Assembly (NCBI GenBank): GCA_013287205.1
Contig: JABDEE010000008.1
Coordinates: 1-36,227, forward strand
Length of the DNA: 36,227 bases
Direction: 5' to 3'
Source of the DNA: Alphaproteobacteria bacterium
GTDB taxonomy: Bacteria > Pseudomonadota > Alphaproteobacteria > UBA9655
Both the position numbers and the translations under genes were made by a program. The first letter of the stretch is position 1, and the number at the start of each line of letters is the position of its first letter. The notes below the pieces were generated by a model. The model made no database searches. It worked only from the letters and a program-made list of their open reading frames with translations, and was not told where the DNA came from. Below are positions 22,410 to 33,031 of this stretch, one piece after another.

Positions 22410-23876
22410 TTACGATTTTCCCAGCAATGAAGAAAAGCCGACAAGCTTCATCACGGCCCCCTCCGTCACCTTAAAAAGAGGGGCGGGATAAAGGCCTAAG
22501 AGTAAGACGCCTACCAGAAGAGGAGAGAAGCTTATGAGTTCCCGTCCATTCAGATCTGTGAAAGTGCATGCCGTTGGGGGGCCAAAGATGATCCGTTGGT
22601 ATAACCATAGCGCATAAGCCGCCCCTAAAATCATGGCAAGGGAGGCCATCGTCGCTGCATAGATGTTCACTTGATACGTCCCCAGAAGCACGAGGAATTC
22701 TCCCACAAAACCACTGGTCCCAGGAAGACCAAGAGAGGCCAGAATAAAGAGCATGAAGATAACCGCATAGCGGGGCATCCGATAAACCAAAGCGCCAAAC
22801 TCTGCGATCTTGCGTGTGTGGGTTCGCTCATACATTACCCCGACACAGAGAAAGAGAGCTGCCGAAATCATGCCGTGACTCACCATCTGGGTGATGGCGC
22901 CACTGATGCCTGCGGCATCCATTGTAAAAATGCCAAGGGTTACAAAGCCCATGTGGGCAACAGAGGAATAGGCCACCAGTTTTTTGATGTCCGTTTGTGC
23001 CAGCGCCACAAAGGACGCATAAATGATGGCAATGATACTCAAGATAAAGACAAAGGGGGCAAAGTCAGCGGAGGCATCAGGGCACAAGGGAAGCGAAAAC
23101 CGCAAGAACCCGTAGCCCCCCATCTTGAGGAGAATCCCCGCTAAAATCATGGATCCCCCTGTTGGGGCTTCGACGTGAACATCTGGCAACCAGGTATGAA
23201 AGGGCCACATGGGAATTTTAATGGCAAAGGAGGCAAAAAATGCAAGCCACAACCAAGTCTGTACCTTGGGATCAAAAACGGACTCAAGGGCTAAGGGAAT
23301 ACTGCTGCCGACCTCAAAATAGATATACAAGATGGCAAGCAACATCAGCCCTGATCCCAGCAAGGTATAAAGGAAAAACTTGAAGGCAGCATAGATGCGA
23401 TGAGGTCCTCCCCAGATGCCGATAATAAAAAACATTGGAATGAGAACGCCTTCGAAGAAGATATAAAAAAGAAGGATGTCAAGGGCTACAAATGATCCGA
23501 GCACGAAGGTTTCAAGAATAAGAAAGGCCATCATATAATCAGCCGTTCTCTTTTTAATCCCCTTCCAGCTGGCTAAAATACAGAGAGGGACAAGGAGTGT
23601 TGTCAACAGGATAAAGGGAAGAGATATACCATCAACGCCGACATGGTAAGTGAGCCCCAGATAAGAGATCCACTGCATCGTATTCTCCAGTTGAAATCCT
23701 CCAAGGGTGGGATCATATCGTCCCCACAAAACAAGGGAGAGCACAAAGGTAACGAGGGAGACCCACAAGGCGACCCAGCGTGCATTTGCACTGCGCTTTG
23801 CGCCACTCAACAAAATGCTCACTGCTCCCAGAAGAGGAAGAAAGACAATCATGCTTAAGAGGGGAAGAGGGTGCAT
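22410..23876 (-). CDS. nuoM: NADH-quinone oxidoreductase subunit M
   Basis: Antiporter-like proton-pumping subunit of complex I; about 488 residues. Conserved segments are ALDILLFYIFFEGVLIPMFFIIGIWGG (with the key glutamate), PFHTWLPDVHVEAPTGGSMILAGILLKMGGYG and KKLVAYSSVAHMGFV. I chose ATG 23876 (MHPLPLLSMIVF), eight bases after the nuoL stop, over an upstream in-frame codon. Confidence 0.96.
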   Translation of the reverse strand: MHPLPLLSMIVFLPLLGAVSILLSGAKRSANARWVALWVSLVTFVLSLVLWGRYDPTLGGFQLENTMQWISYLGLTYHVGVDGISLPFILLTTLLVPLCILASWKGIKKRTADYMMAFLILETFVLGSFVALDILLFYIFFEGVLIPMFFIIGIWGGPHRIYAAFKFFLYTLLGSGLMLLAILYIYFEVGSSIPLALESVFDPKVQTWLWLAFFASFAIKIPMWPFHTWLPDVHVEAPTGGSMILAGILLKMGGYGFLRFSLPLCPDASADFAPFVFILSIIAIIYASFVALAQTDIKKLVAYSSVAHMGFVTLGIFTMDAAGISGAITQMVSHGMISAALFLCVGVMYERTHTRKIAEFGALVYRMPRYAVIFMLFILASLGLPGTSGFVGEFLVLLGTYQVNIYAATMASLAMILGAAYALWLYQRIIFGPPTACTFTDLNGRELISFSPLLVGVLLLGLYPAPLFKVTEGAVMKLVGFSSLLGKS

Positions 23877-23883
23877 CTGGATT

Positions 23884-25836
23884 CTATCCTTTATAGCGCG
23901 CCAAAAAATCATAAACTTCTGCAAGTCTAAGCGTGTCAGAGTTCAGCCACAAAATCCCCCCGACCATTGCGCCAAATCCCAATACCATGGCAAAGGCTGC
24001 GTGATAGAGATAGCCCGTCTGGAGGCGACAGATCAAGCGGCCGCCCAACAGAGACAAAGTCGTAAGCCCCTTTGGCCCTAGGCTCTCAATGCCTTTCTGA
24101 TCCCCTTCCTTCCACAAGAGGTTTGCAAGCTTCAAAGAAGGAACGACAAAGAGACGATCATAAAGGGCATCTATGTAGCATTGATGAAAGAAGAATTCAT
24201 ATGTCCTCTTAAACGTCATCTCGAGATGGGAGGGCCACTTCTTTGAGCGCATATAGAAGAGGTAAGCCACACCAATACCGAGGAGGGTTGCCAAAACAGG
24301 GACTGTTTTTATCTCGTAACTTGTTTGCTGAGCGGCGAGGATCACCTCATTTTGGGGCCCAAAAAAGGACCCGACAAAAAGAGTGTACAGGCCAGGTCCT
24401 ACCACCAGGGTTATCAGTCCAAGACTTATCAAAGGGACCAGCATCGAGAGAGGAGATTCCTTTAAGTGGCTCATCACCGCATCATTGGCGCGCGGTGTTC
24501 CTTGAAAAGTCAGGATCAAAAGGCGCCATGCATAAAAGGCGGTCAGAACAATCCCCACCAGTCCGCACGCAAAGGCCACGGGCATCTTGGAGACCCAGTT
24601 AATTTCAAGGATCAGATCCTTTGAGTAAAATCCTGCAAAAAATGGCAATCCTGCAAGAGCTAGGCTGCCAATCCACATTAAGGTATAGGTGATGGGAATG
24701 GCGCGCCAAATTCCCCCCATTTTCTGGATATCTTGTTCGTCCGACATAGCATGAATCACAGACCCTGCGCCTAAGAAAAGGGTCGCTTTAAAAAAGGCAT
24801 GCGTTGTTAAATGGAACATGGCGGCGCTATAGCCAGAAAGACCTATGGCCATAAACATATACCCTAATTGGCTGCCCGTTGAGTAAGCAATGATACGTTT
24901 GATGTCATTTTGAACACAGGCAATGGAGGCTGCCAGGACAACGGTTGCAGCCCCCACTATGGTGATCATCTCCCGTGTTAGGGGGGTATAGTCGAGAAGG
25001 GGCGAAATTCGCACCATGAGAAAAACACCGGCTGTGACCATAGTTGCTGCATGCAGCAACGCTGACACAGGTGTTGGTGCTTCCATGGCATCAGGAAGCC
25101 ATGTATGGAGGCCCACTTGAGCGGACTTACCCATCGCTCCTACAAAGAGAAGGATCGTTGCAAGGGTAAGGGTGTGACACTGCCATCCATAGATCTCAAT
25201 CATGTGGGCTTGTTTGTCCGGGACCCCTGTAAAAATAGGTGAAAAATCAAAGGTCTGGAACAGAAGATAGAGAGTTAAAATACCCAAAACATATCCCACA
25301 TCCCCAATACGATTCATCAAGAAAGCCTTGAAGGCGGCTCTGTTGGCACGGGGGTCGTTATACCAATACCCAATCAGCAGATAGGAGGAAAGCCCCACCC
25401 CTTCCCATCCAAAAAAGAGCTGAACAAAATTGGGTGCGGTGACAAGGACAAGCATGAAAAACGTAAAAAAGCTGAGATATGCCATGAAGCGACTGAATCC
25501 TGGTTCTCCCTTCATATATCCGATGGAATACACGTGCACCATCAGGGAAATAAAGGTGACAATCATGATCATGACCAAGCTGAGATGATCGATGAGGATC
25601 CCCCATTTCACTTCTAATGCGCCGACATGAATCCATGAAAACCCAGGCACAGAAAGGGCTGTGTCAAGAGGGCCTAAGATAATCACAAGCCAAAGGGAGG
25701 TGAGAGTTGCCAAGCCCATGCACCCACATGTCACCCATTGACTGAATCGCATGCCCCAGAGTGGCCCGAAACTCCCTGCACAGAGGCCGCCGAGGAGGGG
25801 CAAAAAAAGGGTGAAAATGGCGAGGGTGCTGTCCAT
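23884..25836 (-). CDS. nuoL: NADH-quinone oxidoreductase subunit L
   Basis: The distal antiporter-like subunit of complex I; 650 residues. Motifs are FFGWEGVGLSSYLLIGYWY (the conserved glutamate region), KSAQVGLHTWLPDAMEAPTPVSALLHAATMVTAGVFL, and RIIAYSTGSQLGYMF. The C-terminal part contains the long lateral helix typical of NuoL. It starts at the ATG at 25834-25836, two bases after the nuoK stop. Confidence 0.96.
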   Translation of the reverse strand: MDSTLAIFTLFLPLLGGLCAGSFGPLWGMRFSQWVTCGCMGLATLTSLWLVIILGPLDTALSVPGFSWIHVGALEVKWGILIDHLSLVMIMIVTFISLMVHVYSIGYMKGEPGFSRFMAYLSFFTFFMLVLVTAPNFVQLFFGWEGVGLSSYLLIGYWYNDPRANRAAFKAFLMNRIGDVGYVLGILTLYLLFQTFDFSPIFTGVPDKQAHMIEIYGWQCHTLTLATILLFVGAMGKSAQVGLHTWLPDAMEAPTPVSALLHAATMVTAGVFLMVRISPLLDYTPLTREMITIVGAATVVLAASIACVQNDIKRIIAYSTGSQLGYMFMAIGLSGYSAAMFHLTTHAFFKATLFLGAGSVIHAMSDEQDIQKMGGIWRAIPITYTLMWIGSLALAGLPFFAGFYSKDLILEINWVSKMPVAFACGLVGIVLTAFYAWRLLILTFQGTPRANDAVMSHLKESPLSMLVPLISLGLITLVVGPGLYTLFVGSFFGPQNEVILAAQQTSYEIKTVPVLATLLGIGVAYLFYMRSKKWPSHLEMTFKRTYEFFFHQCYIDALYDRLFVVPSLKLANLLWKEGDQKGIESLGPKGLTTLSLLGGRLICRLQTGYLYHAAFAMVLGFGAMVGGILWLNSDTLRLAEVYDFLARYKG

Positions 25837-25838
25837 CT

Positions 25839-26135
25839 CTATCCCTTCGTGCCATTCACATTAATATCTCCGCGATTGCGGAAATAGACGACAAGAATGG
25901 CAAGGCCAATGGCAGTCTCAGCGGCGGCAACAGCTAAGATAATCAGGGAGAAAATTTGTCCCGTAAGATTTTCCAGGAAATGAGAGAAAGCCACAAAGTT
26001 GATGACAGTGGCAAGCAGCATTAGCTCAATGGACATGAGCATTACAATGAGATTGCGGCGCTGCATAATGACCCCGAGTACCCCTATCATAAAGAGACAT
26101 GCTGCAAGGAGAAGATAGTGATCAAGTCCGATCAT
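25839..26135 (-). CDS. nuoK: NADH-quinone oxidoreductase subunit K
   Basis: Small three-helix membrane subunit of complex I (98 residues). It has the conserved glutamates in [18 protein letters not shown] and [20 protein letters not shown], which form part of the proton channel near the quinone end. Its ATG overlaps the nuoJ stop (ATGA). Confidence 0.96.
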   Translation of the reverse strand: MIGLDHYLLLAACLFMIGVLGVIMQRRNLIVMLMSIELMLLATVINFVAFSHFLENLTGQIFSLIILAVAAAETAIGLAILVVYFRNRGDINVNGTKG

Positions 26136-26722
26136 CGTGCTTCCTCCTTCATGCTTGAGGAACGCAAATCAACCAAACGCATTGGCTCATTCGACAGAAG
26201 TTGAAGGGGTTTGCGCCTGTGACGTAAGGTCAGCACAATTGCCCCGATCATCGCAATGAGCAGAATAAGACCTACCCCTTGAAAGGGAATGAGGTAATGG
26301 GTGTAGAGAAGATTCCCCAGTGCTTCAGTGTTTTTCATGTCCACTGTAGGGGAAAACCCAAAAATAAGGGCCTCTGAAGAGGTTTTCCACCGCACCACCA
26401 TAATCCCTAGGGCTGTGAGCAGGAAAAGACATACTCCCCCTACGGCACAGGCATATCGGCGAGACAAGGGTGTTTTTGTTTGCGTCTCCCCCAACATCAT
26501 GACGACAAAGAGGAACAAAACGGCAACCGCGCCTACGTATACAATCAGAAGAATAAACGCAAGAAACTCAGCATGAAGCATAATCAAAAGCCCCGCCGCA
26601 TTGAGGAAGGCAAAGATGAGAAAAAACACGCTATAGACTGTTTGCGTGCTCCGTATCACCATCAACGCTGAACCTAATAGGAGGCCAGAAAAGAGATAAA
26701 AAAGAGAGGCTGTTATCATCAT
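26132..26722 (-). CDS. nuoJ: NADH-quinone oxidoreductase subunit J
   Basis: Five-helix membrane subunit of complex I (196 residues). [18 protein letters not shown] is the conserved pi-bulge helix of NuoJ/ND6. Two adjacent ATG codons begin the frame; the first (26720-26722) lies three bases after the nuoI stop. It overlaps nuoK by four bases. The C-terminus is a charged tail ([21 protein letters not shown]). Confidence 0.95.
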   Translation of the reverse strand: MMITASLFYLFSGLLLGSALMVIRSTQTVYSVFFLIFAFLNAAGLLIMLHAEFLAFILLIVYVGAVAVLFLFVVMMLGETQTKTPLSRRYACAVGGVCLFLLTALGIMVVRWKTSSEALIFGFSPTVDMKNTEALGNLLYTHYLIPFQGVGLILLIAMIGAIVLTLRHRRKPLQLLSNEPMRLVDLRSSSMKEEAR

Positions 26723-26725
26723 GGA

Positions 26726-27214
26726 TTACCGATAAGGCGCCTCCTGCTCCAAACGTGCTGCAATGGCCACCTCCCATCGCTCTCCATTCGCGAGGAGCTT
26801 TTCCTTCGTATAGTAAAGCTCTTCACGAGATTCAGTGGCAAATTCAAAATGAGGGCCCTCTACAATCGCATCGACGGGGCATGCTTCCTCACATAACCCG
26901 CAATAAATGCACTTTAGCATATCGATATCATATCGCGTGGTGCGGCGCAGCCCATTTTCTTGTTCTTCTGCTTCAATGGTAATGGCTTGGGCCGGACAGA
27001 CCGCTTCACATAGTTTACACGCAATACAGCGTTCTTCCCCATTGGGATAACGCCTTAAGGCATGTTCCCCTCGAAAGCGCGCGGATACCTGTCCCTTCTC
27101 ATAAGGGTAGGCAAGGGTCACCTTTTTCTTAAAAAACATATACCGCAGGGTAAGTCCCATGCCTTGAAGCAACTCGATGAGGGCAAAAGGTTTGAGATGT
27201 TTGATAAACTGCAT
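26726..27214 (-). CDS. nuoI: NADH-quinone oxidoreductase subunit I
   Basis: Ferredoxin-like subunit with two [4Fe-4S] clusters in the complex I peripheral arm. The 162-residue protein has [12 protein letters not shown] and [20 protein letters not shown], and the family start [20 protein letters not shown] and [15 protein letters not shown]. Sequence is very close to the mitochondrial TYKY/NDUFS8 type. Confidence 0.97.
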   Translation of the reverse strand: MQFIKHLKPFALIELLQGMGLTLRYMFFKKKVTLAYPYEKGQVSARFRGEHALRRYPNGEERCIACKLCEAVCPAQAITIEAEEQENGLRRTTRYDIDMLKCIYCGLCEEACPVDAIVEGPHFEFATESREELYYTKEKLLANGERWEVAIAARLEQEAPYR

Positions 27215-27220
27215 ACGACC

Positions 27221-28207
27221 CTACCCCGTTATCGCCTGATAAAGAACAATCACACTCGCCGTTAGAATGACCCAAATCAGGGAAAAGGGAAGAAAAATCT
27301 TCCACCCCAAGCGCATGAGCTGATCATACCGATACCGGGGAAAGGTTGCTCTGACCCACAAGAAAACGAAAAGGAGAGCTGCCATTTTCATGAAGAACCA
27401 CAGAGGTCCAGGAACCCAGGTGAAGGGGATACACGCAAAGGGAGGTAACCATCCTCCCAGGAAGAGGATACTTCCCAAGGCACTCATCAGAATCATGTTG
27501 GCATATTCCCCTAAGAAAAACAGGGCAAAGGGCAGCGAAGAGTACTCCACATTAAAGCCCGCCACGAGTTCACTCTCTGCCTCTGACAAGTCGAAAGGAA
27601 CGCGATTGGTTTCAGCTAAAGCCGAAATTCCAAAAATAACAGCCATGGGAAAATGGGGGATAACATACCACACCCGTTGTTGGGAGAGGACAATGTCTGT
27701 CAAATTCAAGGATCCCGCACAAAGGAGGACGGTAATGAGAACAAGCCCAATAGAGACTTCATAGGAGACCATTTGCGCTGCTGACCGCAAGGCGCCTAAA
27801 AATGCATACTGAGAATTACTCGACCATCCCGCCATCATAATGGCGTAGACGTTCAGAGAAGACACGGCAAAGAGGTAGAGAATGCCCACATTCATGTTAC
27901 TGAGCACCATTTTATAGCCGAAAGGAATGACGGCCCATCCCGAGAGACTCAATCCAAAAATCAGAACTGGGGCCAAAAGAAAAAGAAAGGGGCTGGAGCG
28001 CGTGGGGATAATCGGTTCTTTAAAGAGAAGCTTCAACCCGTCTGCAAGCGGTTGCAAGAGCCCAAACCATCCCACCACATTCGGACCCACCCGCCGCTGC
28101 ATGGCCGCAATCACTTTGCGTTCCACATAGGTGAGAAAGGCAACGGCAACCAGCAAAGGGATGATGATGAATAAAGAGGACTCCACAAGGGCAATAAGCT
28201 TATCCAT
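27221..28207 (-). CDS. nuoH: NADH-quinone oxidoreductase subunit H
   Basis: Membrane subunit that forms most of the quinone-binding chamber. The 328-residue protein has [37 protein letters not shown] and [22 protein letters not shown] with the conserved charged residues, and the C-terminal [18 protein letters not shown]. The start overlaps the nuoG stop by eight bases. Confidence 0.97.
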   Translation of the reverse strand: MDKLIALVESSLFIIIPLLVAVAFLTYVERKVIAAMQRRVGPNVVGWFGLLQPLADGLKLLFKEPIIPTRSSPFLFLLAPVLIFGLSLSGWAVIPFGYKMVLSNMNVGILYLFAVSSLNVYAIMMAGWSSNSQYAFLGALRSAAQMVSYEVSIGLVLITVLLCAGSLNLTDIVLSQQRVWYVIPHFPMAVIFGISALAETNRVPFDLSEAESELVAGFNVEYSSLPFALFFLGEYANMILMSALGSILFLGGWLPPFACIPFTWVPGPLWFFMKMAALLFVFLWVRATFPRYRYDQLMRLGWKIFLPFSLIWVILTASVIVLYQAITG

Positions 28208-30239
28208 GATCCCTCCCCGTGCATTTTGCCATAATGAGGGAGTGGCGCGAAATGGGGTCGGTCATATAAAAATTGTCAATGATGGGTTTAAAGGGCTCTG
28301 GCAAAATGTCACCTTTTTCTCCAAATGGTTCCCAAGCTGCTCGTTGTACCGTATCCGTCTCATCAAACAAGGGATTGACCGCAACCAATCGCGCCCGCAC
28401 TTGAGCCAGCGTGTTATAGGGCAAAGGCACCCCAAGTGTTTCTGAAAGGGCACGGATGATTTTCCAATCTTCCTTGGCTTGACCTGGAGGAAAGACGGCC
28501 TTGAAGGTTCGCTGCACACGGCCTTCTGTATTCACATACGTCCCTGATTTTTCTGTGCAGGCGGCCCCTGGCAAAATCACATCCGCTCCATGAGCGCCTC
28601 GGTCCCCATGGTGACCCTGATAGATCACGAAGGTGCCTTTGAAAGGCTGCATATCGATTTCATCCACCCCAAGTAAGTAGACCACTTCTAATTTTTTGTG
28701 AGCTGCAGCTTGAAGAATATGCGATGTGTCCCATCCTTGAGGACCAGGAACAAATCCTAAATCCAAGCCGCCTACGCGACTGGCAACGGTATGGAGCACA
28801 TTGAACCCATTCCAGCAGGGAGCGGATTGAATGAATCCATATTTCTCTGCAATGTCACGGGCTAAGGAGAGCAAAGCTTGGGAGTCTTTCCGTCTGAGGA
28901 CATCTTGTCCCAAAATCATCATCGGTTTTTTGGCTGCTTTCAGCGTCTCTGCAAAAGGGTGGCGCCCTTTCAGGATCTTCTCCAACAAGGTAGGATCATT
29001 CCCCAGCTCTTCCACCGGATATCCGAGGTCATGCACTGGCCCCATGCGAAACACAGGAAGTCCTGAAGCCACATAAGTTTTGCGCAGGCGCGCATTGATC
29101 AGGGGCGCCTCCCACCGAGGGTTTGTGCCGATGAGAAGGCACACATCCGCTCGTTCAATCCCCTGAATGGTTGTGTTAAAGAGGTAACTGCACCGGGCAC
29201 CCGCACTCTGGGCACCATCCTGACGACAATCAAGATGGGGGGAGCCCAAAGCTTCCATAAGATCTTTCAACGCCACCATGGATTCTGCATCCACCAAGTT
29301 CCCCGCAAGGGCTGCGATGCGATCTCCCGGGACTCCCTTGAGGCGTTTGGCAATCGCCTTGAAAGCTTGATCCCAACTGGCAGGAGTAAGTTCACCGTTC
29401 TTTCCCCTCACATAAGGGGTATCGAGGCGCTGATACTTGAGTCCATCATAAAAGAAGCGGGTTTTATCGGAAATCCAATCCTCATTCACCGCATCATTTT
29501 GTCGCGGCAGAATCCGCATGACCTCAAGCCCTCGCGTATCAATGCGAATGGCACTCCCCACCCCGTCGAGCACATCAATGGATGGCGTGTGGGTGAGTTC
29601 CCAAGACCGTGCGTGAGCGCTATAGGGCTTTGAGGTCAGGGCACCCACGGGGCAAATATCAATCATATTCCCAGAGAGTTCCGAGGTGATGGCGTGGTGC
29701 AGGGCCGTGCCAATGGCCATGTCCTCTCCCCGTCCCAGGGCGCCTAGCTCAGAATCTCCTGCAATTTCGGTCGCAAATCGTACGCACCGGGTACACTGAA
29801 TACACCGGTTCATGGACGTCTCAATCAAAGGGCCCAGGTCGAGATTAGGCACCGCTCGTTTATTGAGGTCATACCGACTCGCGTCCCCCCCATAAGCCAC
29901 TGTGATATCTTGCAGATCGCATTCACCGGCCTGATCACAAATCGGACAGTCGAGGGGGTGATTGATGAGGAGAAACTCAAGGTTGCTCTGGCGACTTTTT
30001 TGAACCATGGGCGTATTCGTGCGAATCGCCATTCCGGGGGAGACGGGCATGGCACAACTTGCAATGGGTTTCGGGCATCCCTCGAGTTCAACGAGGCACA
30101 TGCGACAGTTGCCGGCGATGGAGAGCTTGGGGTGATAGCAAAAGACAGGGACTTCAATGCCTGCCGCTTCCACAGCTTGCAGAACCGTTATTCCTTCAGG
30201 AACATCAACCTGTTGCGCATCAATGGTAATCTTTGGCAT
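28200..30239 (-). CDS. nuoG: NADH-quinone oxidoreductase subunit G
   Basis: Largest peripheral-arm subunit (679 residues, normal for alphaproteobacteria). The N-terminus has the [2Fe-2S] ligands ([20 protein letters not shown]), then the histidine-coordinated cluster region [18 protein letters not shown], then the [4Fe-4S] motif [14 protein letters not shown] and [13 protein letters not shown]. The remainder is a molybdopterin-oxidoreductase-like domain without its cofactor. Upstream, instead of nuoF, is an opposite-strand ORF; the 156-bp divergent spacer may hold promoters for both. Confidence 0.97.
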   Translation of the reverse strand: MPKITIDAQQVDVPEGITVLQAVEAAGIEVPVFCYHPKLSIAGNCRMCLVELEGCPKPIASCAMPVSPGMAIRTNTPMVQKSRQSNLEFLLINHPLDCPICDQAGECDLQDITVAYGGDASRYDLNKRAVPNLDLGPLIETSMNRCIQCTRCVRFATEIAGDSELGALGRGEDMAIGTALHHAITSELSGNMIDICPVGALTSKPYSAHARSWELTHTPSIDVLDGVGSAIRIDTRGLEVMRILPRQNDAVNEDWISDKTRFFYDGLKYQRLDTPYVRGKNGELTPASWDQAFKAIAKRLKGVPGDRIAALAGNLVDAESMVALKDLMEALGSPHLDCRQDGAQSAGARCSYLFNTTIQGIERADVCLLIGTNPRWEAPLINARLRKTYVASGLPVFRMGPVHDLGYPVEELGNDPTLLEKILKGRHPFAETLKAAKKPMMILGQDVLRRKDSQALLSLARDIAEKYGFIQSAPCWNGFNVLHTVASRVGGLDLGFVPGPQGWDTSHILQAAAHKKLEVVYLLGVDEIDMQPFKGTFVIYQGHHGDRGAHGADVILPGAACTEKSGTYVNTEGRVQRTFKAVFPPGQAKEDWKIIRALSETLGVPLPYNTLAQVRARLVAVNPLFDETDTVQRAAWEPFGEKGDILPEPFKPIIDNFYMTDPISRHSLIMAKCTGRDHG

Positions 30240-30395
30240 GGTTCATTTTTTTATGAAGACCCTGGCCTCTTATACCATGGGAGGGATGGGAAAAGTCAAA
30301 TTTTAAATGGGGTTACCTGTGGCAATCTTGTTATCATTTTTAAAAAGTGGTACGTCAATGAAAGAGGAATACATTTCAATTTGAGGAGATAGCCT

Positions 30396-31040
30396 ATGAA
30401 CTCTATTTCTAAAATTTTATTAAGTTCAATTACGGTTCTTGGGTTTTTATCTTGTTCCGTAACGGTTTTGAAGGCATCTCTCTCGTTCCAGAATGAAGAT
30501 TCTCGCTCAGCAGCAGGAGCTCATCGCACAGGAACGTCTGTATCAACGTCCATGATGGTTGATGAAGACTTTCTAGATCTTCTTCTTGAACTACCGTCCC
30601 CTTCTATCGATTCATCCGCCAAGCCTTTCATTAAGAAAGAGCTCGTGAGCTCCATCTCAGGTGAGGGGCAGCAGTCGAGTGCACTTTTGAAAAATATGCT
30701 TAATAATGACATGTATTTGCAGGAAGCAGTTGGTGTTCTTCTGCGTTGCGCAACTCTCTTGGGAGAGAAAAAGCGCGAATTGGAAGGAATAGATGATAAA
30801 GTACTCCGATCATACGCATCTGCTGTAGCAGCAAATGGAATTGTTTATTCAGCGGCTGAACGCATAGTCGAGAGAATGATAGGAACCGGGGGCTCAACGT
30901 TAGCAATAAATCAAAGGCGAGCAAATGCGATGAGAGATCTAGCGAGCCAAATAGAGTCTGGATCGCCAGGAAGAGCGAGTGTATTGCGAAAATTTGCGCA
31001 GAAAGAAGAAAGAAAAGCAGAAATCGATTCTACAAAATAG
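30396..31040 (+). CDS. Putative exported protein of unknown function, on the opposite strand within the nuo operon
   Basis: A 214-residue protein between nuoG and nuoF, reading against them. The start has an excellent ribosome binding site (GAGGAG at 30383-30388, seven bases before ATG). The N-terminus MNSISKILLSSITVLGFLSC SVTVLKA is a signal sequence; FLSC is a weak lipobox, and cleavage after LKA is an alternative. The mature part is polar and serine-rich at first (RSAAGAHRTGTSVSTS), then mainly helical (LKNMLNNDMYLQEAVGVLLRCATLLGEKKRELEG) and basic at the end. No family is recognised. Its stop is seven bases from the nuoF stop (convergent). Confidence 0.78.
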   Translation: MNSISKILLSSITVLGFLSCSVTVLKASLSFQNEDSRSAAGAHRTGTSVSTSMMVDEDFLDLLLELPSPSIDSSAKPFIKKELVSSISGEGQQSSALLKNMLNNDMYLQEAVGVLLRCATLLGEKKRELEGIDDKVLRSYASAVAANGIVYSAAERIVERMIGTGGSTLAINQRRANAMRDLASQIESGSPGRASVLRKFAQKEERKAEIDSTK

Positions 31041-31047
31041 ACTAGGT

Positions 31048-32301
31048 TTAGAGACGCCCCTCCATCTCACCCCTAAAATGACGAATCAGCCCCTGAATTG
31101 GCCAGGCGGCGGCTTCGCCGAGGGCACAAATCGTGTGGCCTTCAATCGCGTGGGTCACGCTTTCGAGTTGATCGATGTCGTGAGGCGTGCCAATTCCCTC
31201 CGCAAGGCGGGTAAGCATCCGCCACATCCACCCCGTGCCTTCTCGACAGGGCGTACATTGGCCACAGCTTTCAATCATGTAAAATTTTGACAAGCGGGCA
31301 ATGGCGCGCACAATATCGGTGGAGGTGTCCATCACAATCACCCCTCCCGTTCCCAGCGCACTTTTGACATCACACAATGAGGTAAAATCCATGCGGACCG
31401 TTTCGCATATGTCTTTGGGGATCAGGGGAACAGAAGAGCCTCCTGGAATCACGGCTTGGAGCTTTTTCCATCCTCCCCGTATCCCACCGCCGTGAGCCTC
31501 AATAAGTTCCTTCAGCGGAATCCCCATTTCTTCTTCCACCACACAAGGCGTGTTCACGTGGCCTGAGAGGCAGAATATTTTCGTGCCCGCATTCCCGGGT
31601 GTCCCTAAGCTTGCGAACCATGCCCCTCCCCTGCGCAGGATGGTGGGAACGGCAGCAAGGGTTTCCACATTATTGATAATCGTAGGGCATCCATACAGAC
31701 CAATATTTGCAGGAAAAGGGGGTTTAAGGCGCGGCATGCCCTTACGTCCCTCAAGGCTTTCGATGAGAGCCGTTTCCTCACCACAAATATAAGCTCCAGC
31801 CCCTCTGTGGACATAAAGGTCAAAGTCGACGCCCGATTTGCAGGCATTCTTCCCCAGGTATCCTGCCTTGTAAGCTTCCGCGATGGCTGCTTCTAAAATT
31901 TCTGTTTCTCGGTGAAATTCCCCACGAATATAGATGTATCCGACGTGAGCTCCCACTGCCATGCCCGCAAGCAGGGACCCTTCGATGAGTTTATGAGGCT
32001 CATATCGCAGAAGATCGCGATCCTTACAGGTCCCAGGCTCGCTCTCATCTGCATTGATGATAAGATAGTGAGGGCGGCCCTCCTCCACCTTGGGCATAAA
32101 GGACCACTTCTTGCCCGTGGGAAAGCCGGCCCCGCCCCGTCCCCGTAATCCGGAGGTCGTGATTTCTTGAATTATGTTCTCGGGCCCTTTTTGAAGGAGC
32201 TTTTTGGTGTTATCCCAATCTCCTCGGGCCTTTGCTTCCTTCATCCTCCAGTCCTGCTGGCCTTGGAGATTGGTGAAGATGCGGTTGGCGGGCGTTAGCA
32301 T
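31048..32301 (-). CDS. nuoF: NADH-quinone oxidoreductase subunit F (NADH/FMN-binding)
   Basis: The NADH-oxidising subunit of complex I (417 residues), carrying FMN and a [4Fe-4S] cluster. [18 protein letters not shown] is the NADH/FMN-binding loop, [19 protein letters not shown] follows it, and [15 protein letters not shown] plus [16 protein letters not shown] supply cluster ligands. The start overlaps nuoE by seven bases. The stop is close to, and convergent with, the unknown gene at 30396. Confidence 0.97.
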   Translation of the reverse strand: MLTPANRIFTNLQGQQDWRMKEAKARGDWDNTKKLLQKGPENIIQEITTSGLRGRGGAGFPTGKKWSFMPKVEEGRPHYLIINADESEPGTCKDRDLLRYEPHKLIEGSLLAGMAVGAHVGYIYIRGEFHRETEILEAAIAEAYKAGYLGKNACKSGVDFDLYVHRGAGAYICGEETALIESLEGRKGMPRLKPPFPANIGLYGCPTIINNVETLAAVPTILRRGGAWFASLGTPGNAGTKIFCLSGHVNTPCVVEEEMGIPLKELIEAHGGGIRGGWKKLQAVIPGGSSVPLIPKDICETVRMDFTSLCDVKSALGTGGVIVMDTSTDIVRAIARLSKFYMIESCGQCTPCREGTGWMWRMLTRLAEGIGTPHDIDQLESVTHAIEGHTICALGEAAAWPIQGLIRHFRGEMEGRL

Positions 32302-32789
32302 GCTTTCAACACCTCCACGACACCCTTTTCCGTCAGATTCTCATGATAATCCTCATTGATCTGAACCACAGGTGCAGCTGTACATGCCCCGAGGCACTCC
32401 ACCTCGCTTAACGTAAATTGTCCATCTGCCGTTGTTTCTCCACATCGAATGCCGAGGTGGCGCTCGCACGCCTTCATGATGTCCTCACTCCCCCGCAACA
32501 TGCAAGGCGTCGTGCCACACACTTGAACGTGGTATTTTCCGATGGGTCTCTGGTTAAACATCGTATAGAAGCTTGCCACCTCATAGCCCTGAATCTCAGG
32601 AATACCCAGCCTTTCCGTCACATGCCGGATAGCCTCAGGGGGCAACCATCCCCCGCATTGTTTCTGGGCCAACTCAAAAAGGGGGAGAATCGCACTCGCC
32701 TGCCGCCCTTCAGGATAACGCTTAAGGATGGCGGGGATCTTGGCTTCGTTTTCAGGGGAAAAAGCAAATGGAGTCATTTGGAACACCAT
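32295..32789 (-). CDS. nuoE: NADH-quinone oxidoreductase subunit E
   Basis: [2Fe-2S] subunit of the NADH-dehydrogenase module (164 residues). The ligands are in [13 protein letters not shown] and [17 protein letters not shown]. Family sequence starts at [14 protein letters not shown] (ATG at 32775-32777), but an in-frame ATG four codons upstream (32789) has GAGAG before it and may be used. The gene comes right after repeat element copy C. Confidence 0.96.
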   Translation of the reverse strand: MVFQMTPFAFSPENEAKIPAILKRYPEGRQASAILPLFELAQKQCGGWLPPEAIRHVTERLGIPEIQGYEVASFYTMFNQRPIGKYHVQVCGTTPCMLRGSEDIMKACERHLGIRCGETTADGQFTLSEVECLGACTAAPVVQINEDYHENLTEKGVVEVLKAC

Positions 32790-32823
32790 AATGCTCTCGT
32801 GATACAGCCTTCGCGCTTCTCAG

Positions 32824-33031
32824 TATAGCGGTGTAGCGGTGTAGCGGTGTAGCAGACAGTAAAGCAGTGTGACTGTGGAGCAGATATTTTGTTGATCATC
32901 ATCTCATTTCCATATTTTTCGATATATTTTTTATTGACAGCCATTTCTATACTTATTCCTCCACCGCTCCACCCGCCTTCGCTAAAGCTTCGGCGGACCA
33001 TCCGCCATAGCGACTTCGTCGCGACGGCGGG
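32824..33031 (-). repeat. Intercistronic inverted-repeat element, copy C (nuoD / nuoE junction)
   Basis: In gene sense it begins directly after the nuoD stop with two GC-rich hairpins (the complement of 32973-33031, including the nested CCGCC ata GCGAC ttc GTCGC gac GGCGG), then a weak left arm (GGTGGAGCGGTGGAG), an AT-rich core (ATGGCTGTCAATAAAAAATA and further ATGs), and a right arm ending in CTGCTACA and three CCGCTACA-type units (32824-32855). The core can be translated from ATG into a peptide like that of copies A/B (MAVNKKYIEKYGNE ... [20 protein letters not shown]), but here the frame does not join nuoE. Confidence 0.8.

Noticed and set aside
32774-33001. 75-codon minus-strand frame between nuoD and nuoE as an independent gene
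   Set aside because: It is encoded by repeat element copy C and has the same peptide type as the other copies; it is reported as part of the element, not as a gene.
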